From Rhodocyclaceae bacterium (GTDB lineage: Bacteria > Pseudomonadota > Gammaproteobacteria > Burkholderiales > Rhodocyclaceae): a stretch of DNA of 10,047 nt. The position numbers and the translations under genes were made by a program. Shown here one piece after another: positions 1-7,133 of the stretch (within the stretch, counting starts at the first letter, position 1; the number at the start of each line of letters is the position of its first letter). The stretch lies in contig JAUYFZ010000267.1 in NCBI GenBank assembly GCA_030689585.1, positions 1-10,047 on the forward strand. The letters are read 5' to 3'. The notes under the pieces are model-generated. The model was not told the origin of the DNA. It saw only the letters and a program-made list of their open reading frames with translations, and did no database searches.

Positions 1-25
1 GGATGGGGTTCTACGCGGAATTCTT

Positions 26-65
26 CCCCCCATCCCCCTCCCGGCCTCCCCCTTGAAGGGGGAGG
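26..65 (+). repeat. REP-like palindromic repeat, forward copy
   Basis: A C-rich leader (CCCCCCATCCCCCTCCC) is followed by a perfect palindrome at 45-65, with arms CCTCCCCCTT and AAGGGGGAGG around a single G. The same leader-plus-palindrome design recurs at 4758-4795 (reverse), 4847-4884 (forward), 7134-7172 (forward) and 7242-7279 (reverse). This identifies a dispersed family rather than a chance hairpin. It lies 35 bp before the gpsA start. It might act as a transcript-end hairpin for an upstream gene, but no T-run follows it. Confidence 0.85.
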
Positions 66-100
66 AGAGCTGTGTTCCGACCGGACCTGAGTGGTTACCA

Positions 101-1081
101 ATGAACATTGCAATTCTTGGGGCAGGCGCATGGGGGACCGCACTGGCTTTGGCCTTTGCGTCACGCCATCGTGTGACGCTCTGGGCTTTTGAACTAGGAC
201 ACGCCGATGAAATGCGGGTGTCGCATGAAAACTCCCGTTTTTTACCCGGGGTTGCATTGCCCGAATCGATCACCTTTGAAGCAGATATTCCATCTGCCAT
301 CCAGGGGGCGAATCTCGCCATTATTGCCACACCGATGCTGGCGTTACGTTCGACATTGGCCTCGGTAGCGCATGAGGCCCCTGAATTGCCTGCGCTCTGG
401 GTTTGCAAAGGTCTGGAAGCGGGCACAGGATTATTACCGCATCAGGTGGCTGCACAATCTTTCGGCACCGCCCCTTGTGGCGCGTTGACCGGCCCTAGTT
501 TTGCCGATGAAGTGGCGCGAGGATTGCCCACCGCGATTACGCTCACCTCTAAAAATATGGAATTCGCTCGTCATATGGCCCGTGAACTCAATACCCCTGT
601 GCTACGCCTATATGCGGGCGATGATGTCGTCGGGGCGGAAATCGGCGGAGCGGTGAAGAATGTATTGGCGATTGCCACGGGCATCTGCGACGGGCTGGGG
701 TTGGGGTTGAATGCCCGTGCCGCCTTAATGACGCGGGGCCTGGCAGAAATCACTCGACTGGGCGTGGCATGGGGAGCGCGACGCGAAACCTTCATGGGGT
801 TGGCCGGCTTAGGCGATTTGATTCTCACCTGCACGGGGGATCTTTCCCGTAATCGCCGTGTCGGATTAGCCTTGGCGGCAGGAAAATTGTTGCCGGATAT
901 TCAACGCGAACTAGGCCATGTAGCCGAAGGCGTGCCGACCTCACGGGAAGTCGCCCGACAAGCGGCGCGTTGGGGTGTTTCCATGCCGATCACCGAGGCC
1001 GTTTGTGCTGTGTTGGACGGTATTTTGACCCCGCAGGCGGCCGTCACGCAGTTAATGAACAGAGAACCTGGCACGGAATAG
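101..1081 (+). CDS. gpsA: Glycerol-3-phosphate dehydrogenase [NAD(P)+]
   Basis: This cytoplasmic enzyme reduces dihydroxyacetone phosphate to sn-glycerol 3-phosphate, the backbone for phospholipid synthesis. The protein has 326 residues, close to the usual size. The N-terminal Rossmann motif GAGAWG is at residues 7-12. Family signatures follow: CKGLE at 102-106, TGPSFA at 130-135, the GGAVKN segment with the expected catalytic lysine at K186, and SRNRR at 249-253. The ATG at 101 was chosen because it places the Rossmann motif at the very N-terminus as in relatives. The open frame extends upstream to 53, but those 16 extra codons start inside the palindromic repeat. The ribosome-binding site is weak. 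The stop TAG overlaps the AGGAGA Shine-Dalgarno of the next gene, so gpsA and mshE are probably cotranscribed. Confidence 0.97.
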   Translation: MNIAILGAGAWGTALALAFASRHRVTLWAFELGHADEMRVSHENSRFLPGVALPESITFEADIPSAIQGANLAIIATPMLALRSTLASVAHEAPELPALWVCKGLEAGTGLLPHQVAAQSFGTAPCGALTGPSFADEVARGLPTAITLTSKNMEFARHMARELNTPVLRLYAGDDVVGAEIGGAVKNVLAIATGICDGLGLGLNARAALMTRGLAEITRLGVAWGARRETFMGLAGLGDLILTCTGDLSRNRRVGLALAAGKLLPDIQRELGHVAEGVPTSREVARQAARWGVSMPITEAVCAVLDGILTPQAAVTQLMNREPGTE

Positions 1082-1092
1082 GAGAAACACGC

Positions 1093-2796
1093 ATGGCGCG
1101 CCCCGAAAAAATACGATTAGGCGATTTGCTTGTTCAGCAGAACATCGTGACAGCCAGTCAACTGGCACTCGCATTGGAAGCACAGAAGAAGAGCGGAGCC
1201 AAACTGGGCCAGGTGCTCATTGAAACAGGTTATGCCACGGAAGAGGGTATCGCCAGAGCATTGGCTAAACAACTCGGTGCGCCTTTTATCGATCTTCGCC
1301 AATATAACGCCCGTCCCGAAGTGGTTCGTCTGTTGCCAGAAACGCAGGCGCGCCGGTTTCGTGCGCTGATGCTGGATGAGAAGGATGGAACCCTGTTAGT
1401 CGGCATGGCGGACCCGACCGATTTAACTGCTTTTGATGAAATCTGCCGTCTCGTGCGCCGTCCGGTAGATTTGGCGGTGGTCATGCGCACCCATCTTTTG
1501 GCGGCGGTGGATCGTGTTTATCATCGGACAGAGGAAATTACCGGACTAGCCAAAGAGCTGACCGCTGACATGACGGATGCCACGGCGGGACTCGACGAAA
1601 TGTTCGGTTCCGGCATCGGCGGAGAAGATGCGCCCGTCGTTAAATTACTACAGACAGTTTTTGATGAGGCACTGCGTGCGCACGCTTCCGACATTCATAT
1701 CGAACCGCAAGAAAAAAGTCTCATCATCCGCTTCCGTATTGACGGCGTATTGCACATCAAAACAGAAGCCGATTCCAAGGTAGCTTCCGCCTTGGTGCTG
1801 CGGCTCAAATTAACGGCGGGATTGGATATTTCCGAAAAACGCTTGCCGCAAGACGGACGGTTCAACATTAAAGTACGCGGCGCACCGCTGGACGTGCGGA
1901 TCTCGACCATGCCCACGCAATACGGCGAATCCGTGGTCATGCGTTTATTGGCTCAAAACACAGAGCTACTGGGGCTAGACAAAGTTAACATGCCGCCTTA
2001 CGTTCTCGAACGGCTGCGTAACGCCATTCATCGGCCTTCCGGCATGGTGTTGGTGACCGGGCCGACGGGTTCGGGTAAAACGACCACGTTATATGCCGCA
2101 CTCTCGGAACTCAACACAACGGAAAAAAAGATCATCACGGTCGAAGACCCGGTGGAATACCGATTGGCCGGTATCAACCAGGTGCAGGTGCACGAGAAGA
2201 TTGACCTCACTTTCGAGCGCGTGTTGCGTTCCGTCTTGCGCCAGGACCCCGACATCGTGTTGGTAGGCGAAATGCGCGACCACACCACGGCGGAAATCGG
2301 TATGCGGGCTTCCATGACCGGTCACATGGTGCTGTCCACCTTGCACACCAACGATGCCATTTCAACCCCCGTGCGACTCATTGATATGGGCGTGCCGCGT
2401 TACATGGTGGCCTTATCCCTCCAACTTGTGCTGGCCCAGCGACTGGTGCGGGTTATCTGTGAAGATTGCGCCGAACCTTACAGTCCGTTACCCAATGAAG
2501 AAGCTTGGGCACGCACAGAGATCGGTGATCGTATTGAGACGGCTAAATTCAAACGCGGACGGGGATGCTCTTCCTGCGGAGGTAGCGGATACAAGGGTCG
2601 TCAGGGGGTGTATGAACTACTCGAAATGAATTCCGCCCTAGTTGAAGCCGCCAACCATCACGACACAAATGCCTTTATCGCGGAAGCCAAAATCGCCATG
2701 GCAGGCAAGACGTTGCGGAGCGATGCGCTGCGGCTGGCTTTAATGGGACGCACCTCGGTGCAAGAAGCCATGCGCATTGACAATCAGCAGGACTAA
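1093..2796 (+). CDS. mshE: MSHA-type pilus assembly ATPase with MshEN c-di-GMP-binding domain
   Basis: A cytoplasmic hexameric ATPase of the GspE/PilB family that would power pilus assembly; 567 residues. The N-terminus carries two 24-residue MshEN repeats (8-31 starting RLGDLLV, 37-60 starting KLGQVLI) separated by exactly five residues. This is the arrangement known to bind c-di-GMP in Vibrio MshE. The ATPase core shows Walker A GPTGSGKT at 323-330, an Asp box TVEDPVEY near 349-356, Walker B DIVLVGEMRD at 387-396, and a His-box STLHTNDA after it. Two CxxC pairs (C456/C459 and C492/C495) form the zinc-binding element typical of assembly ATPases. The start at 1093 follows AGGAGA at 1080-1085 with good spacing. 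The upstream open frame to 970 is only read-through inside gpsA. A GspE of type II secretion is the alternative, but the MshEN repeats and the pilin neighbour favour MSHA. Confidence 0.93.
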   Translation: MARPEKIRLGDLLVQQNIVTASQLALALEAQKKSGAKLGQVLIETGYATEEGIARALAKQLGAPFIDLRQYNARPEVVRLLPETQARRFRALMLDEKDGTLLVGMADPTDLTAFDEICRLVRRPVDLAVVMRTHLLAAVDRVYHRTEEITGLAKELTADMTDATAGLDEMFGSGIGGEDAPVVKLLQTVFDEALRAHASDIHIEPQEKSLIIRFRIDGVLHIKTEADSKVASALVLRLKLTAGLDISEKRLPQDGRFNIKVRGAPLDVRISTMPTQYGESVVMRLLAQNTELLGLDKVNMPPYVLERLRNAIHRPSGMVLVTGPTGSGKTTTLYAALSELNTTEKKIITVEDPVEYRLAGINQVQVHEKIDLTFERVLRSVLRQDPDIVLVGEMRDHTTAEIGMRASMTGHMVLSTLHTNDAISTPVRLIDMGVPRYMVALSLQLVLAQRLVRVICEDCAEPYSPLPNEEAWARTEIGDRIETAKFKRGRGCSSCGGSGYKGRQGVYELLEMNSALVEAANHHDTNAFIAEAKIAMAGKTLRSDALRLALMGRTSVQEAMRIDNQQD

Positions 2797-2947
2797 CGCG
2801 CATGGTCGCCAAGCCCACCCTCATTCCATGAAATACGTTAAATGCAATTAAACGCCCGCCCCCCTTCGCCCCCCTCTCGGGGGGGGTCTAATCGGCTCGC
2901 TGCGCTCGATTATGACGGGGCACTCCGAACTGGTTATTTCACGCTAA
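2797..2947. other. mshE-mshG intergenic region with G/C hairpin
   Basis: This 151-bp gap holds a strong hairpin (C6 at 2869-2874, loop TCTC, G8 at 2879-2886). A second inverted pair, TAATCG at 2889-2894 and CGATTA at 2907-2912, encloses GGCTCGCTGCGCTC-like sequence. No T-run follows the first hairpin, so it does not look like a standard intrinsic terminator. The whole block resembles another short palindromic intergenic element. It could attenuate transcription or stabilise mRNA between mshE and mshG. No plausible gene is visible. Confidence 0.55.
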
Positions 2948-2948
2948 A
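2937..2948 (+). repeat. 12-bp shared motif TTTCACGCTAAA upstream of mshG
   Basis: TTTCACGCTAAA ends on the first base of the mshG ATG and recurs exactly at 7286-7297, just before the Mac permease start. A longer relative, GTTATTTCACGYTAA, is shared by 2933-2947 and 7073-7087 with one difference. It may be a regulatory or translation-linked site, or flanking sequence carried with the palindromic repeats. Confidence 0.5.
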
Positions 2949-4195
2949 TGTCTACCTTCAATTATCGCGGACGTGATCGAGCGGGGAAGCTCGTTAAAGG
3001 CACTATTGAGGGAGATTCTGCCTCCGCTGCCGCCAGTAATCTAATGGCGACGGGGGTCACTCCTTTGGAAATCCGGCCGGCCTCTTCAGCCAAGCCCGTG
3101 GCAAAGGGTTCAACGGAAACGTCCGGCGGAAAAGGTAAAGACTTGGAATTGTTCGCCCCCAAGGTACAGCATGCGGACATCCTGATTTTCACCCGGCAGA
3201 TACATACCCTCCTCAAGGCGGGGGTTCCCATCATGCGGGCATTGACCGGTTTGCAGGAATCCAACACCAATCCGGCCATGAAGGCTCTGCTTAAAGACGT
3301 CAAGGAAAGTCTCGATGCGGGGCGCGATTTATCGCTCTCCTTTGCACGTCATCCCAAAGAGTTTTCGACGTTTTATCTGTCCATGATCCGCGTAGGCGAA
3401 ATGACAGGTCGTCTGGAAGAAATCTTTATTCGCTTGTTTCATCACATGGAATTTGAAAAGTACATGCGTGAGCAGGTGCAGTCCGCCTTGCGATACCCCT
3501 CCTTCGTCATGATGGCGATGGGGGTGGCGATGGTCGTAATCAACATCTGGGTGATTCCCGCTTTTGCGGGGGTCTTCAAAGGCTTTGGGGCTGAATTGCC
3601 GTTGATGACGCGCATCCTGATTGGCTTTTCTGGCTTTATGGTGACTTGGTGGCCCGCCCTTATCCTGGGGGGAGGGGCCTTGTTTATTGGAATGCGCTCA
3701 TACGTGAACACCCCTGCAGGCAGATTGTGGTGGGATTACACCAAAATGAGCGTACCCATTGCAGGAAAAATTGTGCGCAAAGCCACGCTGGCCCGTTTCG
3801 CCCGTAGTTTTTCGTTAGCCTCCCGTTCGGGAGTGCCCGCCGTGCAGGCCATGACCACAGTGGCTTTAACGGTCGATAACGAATACATGGCGCAAAAAAT
3901 CAGCAGTATTCGCCATTCGGTGGAGCGGGGAGAATCCATTCTCAAGTCCTCCATGGCCACCGGCATCTTCACTCCCGTCGTACTCCAAATGATTGCCGTG
4001 GGTGAAGAATCCGGTTCGTTAGATGAAATGATGGAAGAAATCGCCGAGATGTATCAAAGTGAAGTCGAATACGAACTCAAAACCCTATCCCAACAAATCG
4101 AACCCATCATGATCATCATGCTAGGCGGCATGGTGCTTGTCTTGGCATTAGGCATCTTCTTGCCGCTGTGGGATATGGGCAAGGTGGCCAAATAA
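2948..4195 (+). CDS. mshG: MSHA-type pilus assembly inner-membrane platform protein (GspF/PilC family)
   Basis: An integral inner-membrane protein that sits above the assembly ATPase and feeds pilin subunits into the growing fibre; 415 residues, normal for the family. Two T2SSF domains are visible as an internal duplication: the first around 75-205, beginning FTRQIHTLLKAGVPIMRAL, and the second around 278-405, beginning LARFARSFSLASRSGVPAVQ. Both carry the typical GE(x)SG/TG(x)L(x)E signature (VGEMTGRLEE, VGEESGSLDE). Membrane segments are predicted at about 185-207, 224-248 and 386-408. The N-terminal STFNYRGRDRAGK stretch is characteristic. The ATG at 2948 has no evident Shine-Dalgarno but gives the canonical N-terminus. 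The cognate ATPase lies just upstream and a pilin-like gene follows after 13 bp, so mshG and the pilin gene are probably cotranscribed. Confidence 0.93.
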   Translation: MSTFNYRGRDRAGKLVKGTIEGDSASAAASNLMATGVTPLEIRPASSAKPVAKGSTETSGGKGKDLELFAPKVQHADILIFTRQIHTLLKAGVPIMRALTGLQESNTNPAMKALLKDVKESLDAGRDLSLSFARHPKEFSTFYLSMIRVGEMTGRLEEIFIRLFHHMEFEKYMREQVQSALRYPSFVMMAMGVAMVVINIWVIPAFAGVFKGFGAELPLMTRILIGFSGFMVTWWPALILGGGALFIGMRSYVNTPAGRLWWDYTKMSVPIAGKIVRKATLARFARSFSLASRSGVPAVQAMTTVALTVDNEYMAQKISSIRHSVERGESILKSSMATGIFTPVVLQMIAVGEESGSLDEMMEEIAEMYQSEVEYELKTLSQQIEPIMIIMLGGMVLVLALGIFLPLWDMGKVAK

Positions 4196-4208
4196 GGCCG
4201 TGCGCACA

Positions 4209-4694
4209 ATGACCCTTCGCTCCTCTAGAGGGATTTCGCGACTAGAGTGGATGGCGGTCACCGTCATTGTCGCCACGCTTATGGCCTTTCTCCTGCCGAG
4301 CCTGATTGACACGCAACGTGAAGTGCGCAGGACCAAGATCAAACAGATGGCGGCGAATATGCGAACAGCGATCAATCTGACGCACATCCGCTGCAATATC
4401 GATTTGGCAACGATCACCAGCGAAACAGCGGCGACGTGTCGAAACACGCGGTTCCCTCAAGTCAATATGGATGGCACATTGATCACCATGTTCCACCGTT
4501 ACCCCACCGCCGATATGCTAGGGATTGCGACCGCCGCTGGATTAGCAAACGACGACGGTTTGAAATTTCATGCGGAGAAAAACACGCTGACCGTAGACGT
4601 TATCGGTGGCACGGAACCGGATTGCCGCCTCACCTACCGAGCGACCACGACCGAAGCCACGCCGGAGATTACGTCGATGTTTTCGGGGTGTTGA
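4209..4694 (+). CDS. MSHA-type pilin-like protein with divergent prepilin signal
   Basis: Predicted 161-residue type IV pilin or pseudopilin. A short basic leader ends at G8. The mature protein would begin ISRLEWMAV, so the glutamate at +5 (E13) expected for prepilins is present, but the usual FTLIEL start is not. The following hydrophobic helix runs to about residue 31. The MshA-like C-terminal half has GTLITMFHRYPTADMLGIA at 89-107, then a cysteine pair C139 and C161 (the last residue) spaced as in the MSHA pilin disulfide loop. A second pair, C62 and C77, lies in the middle. The ATG at 4209 is preferred; a GTG at 4200 is in frame. Weak AAGG at 4194-4197 overlaps the mshG stop. Whether it is the major pilin (mshA), mshB or a minor subunit cannot be settled here. 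Confidence 0.8.
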   Translation: MTLRSSRGISRLEWMAVTVIVATLMAFLLPSLIDTQREVRRTKIKQMAANMRTAINLTHIRCNIDLATITSETAATCRNTRFPQVNMDGTLITMFHRYPTADMLGIATAAGLANDDGLKFHAEKNTLTVDVIGGTEPDCRLTYRATTTEATPEITSMFSGC

Positions 4695-4757
4695 CGGCAA
4701 GTTTTGCTACACTCTCGCACGAACCTAACGTATGCACACAAGTCGGAGCCTCTTACT

Positions 4758-4884
4758 CCTCCCCCTTCAAGGGGGAGGTTGGGAGGGGGATGGGGGAATG
4801 AAGACTCCATATAATTCAATCAGTTATAAATACAATGCCACAGATACCCCATCCCCACCCTAACCCTCCCCTTGAAGGGGAGGG
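4758..4884. repeat. REPIN: two palindromic repeats facing each other
   Basis: A reverse copy (4758-4795: palindrome at 4758-4778 centred on C, then a TTGGGAGGGGGATGGGG tail) faces a forward copy (4847-4884: CCCCATCCCCACCCTAA leader, palindrome at 4864-4884 centred on G). They can pair along their whole length into one large hairpin. The roughly 51-bp spacer is A+T-rich, unlike the arms, and contains TATAAT at 4810-4815. The unit fills the gap between the pilin gene and macA. It may end or insulate transcripts, although no T-run is present. Confidence 0.85.
4810..4815 (+). promoter_or_regulatory. Possible -10 box in REPIN spacer (macA promoter candidate)
   Basis: A perfect TATAAT lies in the A+T-rich REPIN spacer, with TATAAA at 4825-4830 as a second option. 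No acceptable -35 hexamer is seen at normal spacing, because the upstream sequence is the G-rich repeat arm. It is the only promoter-like sequence I find before macA, so the assignment is weak. Confidence 0.22.
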
Positions 4885-4948
4885 AACTTGGTGCGTCTAT
4901 TTTCACATGTGTAATCAACAAGTTAAAAGATGTGTGCATACGGTAGCC

Positions 4949-6136
4949 ATGAAGCGACGGGGGATATTCATCACGCTGTCGATCGTCTTGCTCATCATCG
5001 GTGGCGTGCTTGCCACTTTGTATTTACTCCCCCATAACACGCGCCCCGCTTGGAAGTTTGCAAAAGTTGACCGGGGGGCCCTCACGGCTCATATATCAGC
5101 GACGGGAACCCTCAACCCGGTCGTTTCCGTGCAGGTCGGCTCACAGGTTTCCGGACAAATCAAGGAAGTGCTGGTCGACTTCAACAGCGAAGTCACAGCC
5201 GGTCAGTTGATGGCCCGACTCGACCCTGAAAACTTTCAACATCGGATGCATCAGGCCAAAGCCGATCTGGAGGCCGCACAAGCGTCGGTCGCCGTCAATC
5301 AGGCCAACTTGAACGAAGCGCACCGTGATTTTGAACGCAAAAATCATCTGGTCGAAAAACGATTCCTCTCCCCCGCCGAACGGGACAAGGCACAAAGCAC
5401 ACGAGAAGCCTCAGAAGCGCAATTAAAAAGTAGTCAGGCGCAATCTCGCCAACGCGAAGCGCAACTGGCCCAAGTCCGTGTGGAACTGAATCGCACGGCC
5501 ATTCGCGCACCGATCACCGGTATCGTCATCAAACGCAGCATCGAGCCAGGGCAAACCGTAGCCGCCAGCCTGCAATCACCGGAATTGTTTGTCATTGCAA
5601 AAAATCTTGCCGACATGCAGGTGGAAACCGCCATTGATGAAGCCGATGTCGGGCGCGTCCGGCTCGATCAAAAAGCCACTTTTACCGTCGATGCTTTCCC
5701 GGGACGCTCCTTTGAAGGAACCGTCCGTCAGATCAGAAAAGCGGCCCAAGTGGTCTCCAATGTCGTGACCTATACCGTCGTTATTTCCGCCGCCAATCCA
5801 GAACTGATCCTCATGCCGGGGATGACCGCCAACGTGCGCATCGTCACCGCTCAAAAGGATCAAGTGCTCAAAGTGCCTAACGCCGCGCTACGCTTCAAAC
5901 TCCCTACGGATAAAAAAGCTCAATCAGAACTCAAGGAACGCGGAAATAGCCGGGTATTTATTCTCGATACGGAGGGTAATCCCAAAGCCGTATCGCTCAA
6001 AACAGGACTCACCGACGGGGCAATGACGGAAATTCTCGACGGGAACATCACGGAAGGAACAGAGGTTCTTCTCGGCACGATGACCCCAGTGACTTCCAAA
6101 AAACCCACCAACGCCCCTCACGGGTCACGGTTTTGA
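4949..6136 (+). CDS. macA: MacA-like periplasmic adaptor (membrane fusion protein, HlyD/RND-MFP family)
   Basis: Adaptor that links an inner-membrane MacB-type transporter to an outer-membrane channel; 395 residues. One N-terminal membrane anchor is seen at about 8-27 after KRR. The first lipoyl half is at about 57-92 (VGSQVSGQIKEVLVDFN). A long helical hairpin spans 95-180, rich in A, Q, E and K, and the second lipoyl half is around 182-212 (RAPITGIVIKRSIEPGQTV). A beta-barrel (about 220-300, with LMPGMTANV) and a membrane-proximal domain (about 305-380) follow. The ATG at 4949 fits the anchor. The frame stays open upstream to 4835, but that part translates the palindromic repeat and is most likely not protein. 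The stop overlaps the ATPase start. The substrate is unknown; macrolides, peptides and lipids are all known for relatives. Confidence 0.9.
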   Translation: MKRRGIFITLSIVLLIIGGVLATLYLLPHNTRPAWKFAKVDRGALTAHISATGTLNPVVSVQVGSQVSGQIKEVLVDFNSEVTAGQLMARLDPENFQHRMHQAKADLEAAQASVAVNQANLNEAHRDFERKNHLVEKRFLSPAERDKAQSTREASEAQLKSSQAQSRQREAQLAQVRVELNRTAIRAPITGIVIKRSIEPGQTVAASLQSPELFVIAKNLADMQVETAIDEADVGRVRLDQKATFTVDAFPGRSFEGTVRQIRKAAQVVSNVVTYTVVISAANPELILMPGMTANVRIVTAQKDQVLKVPNAALRFKLPTDKKAQSELKERGNSRVFILDTEGNPKAVSLKTGLTDGAMTEILDGNITEGTEVLLGTMTPVTSKKPTNAPHGSRF

Positions 6137-6957
6137 TGCTGATTCAAACGGTTAATCTTACCAAGGCATACTCGCTAGGTCATCAAGTTGTTCATGCCCT
6201 GCAAGGCGTTTCCCTGAATATTGCCGCCGGTGAATTCGTGGCCGTCATGGGGCCTTCCGGCTCTGGTAAATCCACCTTCATGAACCTGCTGGGATGCCTT
6301 GATCGTCCGACTGCTGGAGACTATCGGCTCGGGCATGAGGAAGTTTCACAATTATCCAGCGATGAACTGGCCGCCGTGCGTAACCGCAAAATCGGTTTTG
6401 TTTTCCAGCATTTCAACCTCCTCGCCCGCACCTCGGCCTTGGATAATGTGGCATTGCCCCTACTCTACAGCCCCCTTCCACCCCAAGAACATGCGGAACG
6501 GGCCAGGCGATGTTTAGCGCAGGTCGGGCTGGCTGATCGGTTCAATCATCATCCGACTCAATTATCGGGCGGCCAGCAACAACGTGTCGCCATTGCACGC
6601 GCATTGGTCAACGACCCGATACTGGTCTTAGCCGACGAACCCACCGGTGCGCTGGATTCTCAAACCAGCGTCGACATCATGAACCTTCTGCAATCACTCA
6701 ACCGGAAAGGCATGACCATCGTACTCGTCACCCACGAACACGATGTCGCTGCATTTGCGTCCCGCATCGTCACGTTCCGCGATGGTCGCGTGATTGAAGA
6801 CTCGCTGAATACACCTAACGATCATGGCAACATGCCGCCCCAAATAATGAAACCGTTCGTCCTGAGTATGATATTCGTCCGCAGGCCGAAAGGCGTTGGC
6901 AAGAAACAGGGATCTCAATACTTGCCGTTTGGCAGCTGTTTGGAGGCAATTTTGTGA
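6136..6957 (+). CDS. MacB-type ABC transporter ATP-binding protein with atypical C-terminal tail
   Basis: Cytoplasmic ATPase subunit of the MacB/LolD class; 273 residues. Motifs: Walker A GPSGSGKS at 39-46, Q-loop Q91, signature LSGGQ at 143-147, Walker B ILVLADE at 162-168, D-loop ALD at 172-174, and H-loop H200. The family-specific [15 protein letters not shown] stretch after Walker A is present ([13 protein letters not shown]). The ATG at 6136 shares one base with the macA stop (TGATG), indicating translational coupling. The ABC domain ends near residue 225-236. The last roughly 36 residues, from I237, are unlike relatives and read through a palindromic repeat. A one-base difference at CAAATAATGA (6841-6850) would give CAA-TAA-TGA and stop at residue 236. 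In full-length MacB the ATPase and permease are fused; here they are separate genes. Confidence 0.93.
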   Translation: MLIQTVNLTKAYSLGHQVVHALQGVSLNIAAGEFVAVMGPSGSGKSTFMNLLGCLDRPTAGDYRLGHEEVSQLSSDELAAVRNRKIGFVFQHFNLLARTSALDNVALPLLYSPLPPQEHAERARRCLAQVGLADRFNHHPTQLSGGQQQRVAIARALVNDPILVLADEPTGALDSQTSVDIMNLLQSLNRKGMTIVLVTHEHDVAAFASRIVTFRDGRVIEDSLNTPNDHGNMPPQIMKPFVLSMIFVRRPKGVGKKQGSQYLPFGSCLEAIL

Positions 6958-7118
6958 TTGCTTCTGTTTTTCAACTCATGGATATATATAGCCATAAAAA
7001 GCTGTTTCTTGAGAGCTTGTCGAAGGACATTTCGAGCGTCGTTCATGGTTCGACAAGCTCACCACGAACGGAGTTATTTCACGTTAACGGTCATGGCTTG
7101 TGCCACCCCGTATCATGA
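6819..7118 (+). other. Open, protein-like stretch in an alternative frame (possible gene remnant)
   Basis: Between the ATPase domain and the permease, a frame different from that of the ATPase stays open for about 99 codons. Its middle looks protein-like: a charged part ([15 protein letters not shown]) followed by a hydrophobic run ([20 protein letters not shown]). It has no ATG ahead of the protein-like part and no ribosome-binding site. Its ends run into palindromic repeat sequence. I do not recognise the product. It may be a decayed gene fragment or chance coding potential. Confidence 0.2.
6853..7071. repeat. Second REPIN family, left arm apparently split by a 146-bp segment
   Basis: The right arm at 7041-7071 contains TTCGACAAGCTCACCACGAAC, a repeat type common in many bacterial genomes. 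Its inverted partner appears in two pieces: CCGTTCGTCCTGAG at 6853-6866 and GAGCTTGTCGAAGGAC at 7013-7028. Joined at the shared GAG, these make a 27-nt arm matching the reverse complement of the right arm at 22 of 27 positions. The pieces are separated by 6867-7012. A local imperfect stem (7040-7049 with 7061-7070, one mismatch) also lies in the right arm. The perfect GAGCTTGTCGAA/TTCGACAAGCTC pair is at 7013-7024 and 7049-7060. Confidence 0.65.
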
Positions 7119-7133
7119 AACTTGCCCCATTGA

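Noticed and set aside
970..1092. 41-residue N-terminal extension of mshE
   Set aside because: It overlaps gpsA in another frame, and the ATG at 1093 has a good Shine-Dalgarno and aligns with the MshEN domain start.
2802..2831. Nine-codon open frame MVAKPTLIP after mshE
   Set aside because: Very short, no Shine-Dalgarno, and nothing supports it as a leader peptide.
4758..4884. Intrinsic terminator after the pilin gene
   Set aside because: The hairpins are strong but no T-run follows either arm, and they match the dispersed repeat family.
4904..4911. CACATGTG palindrome upstream of macA as an operator
   Set aside because: An 8-bp palindrome occurs easily by chance and no second copy or promoter supports it.
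6867..7012. Terminal inverted repeats for the 146-bp segment
   Set aside because: The outermost bases (TATGAT versus TCAAGA when reversed) do not match; only the internal 10-bp pair does, so I do not call it an insertion sequence.
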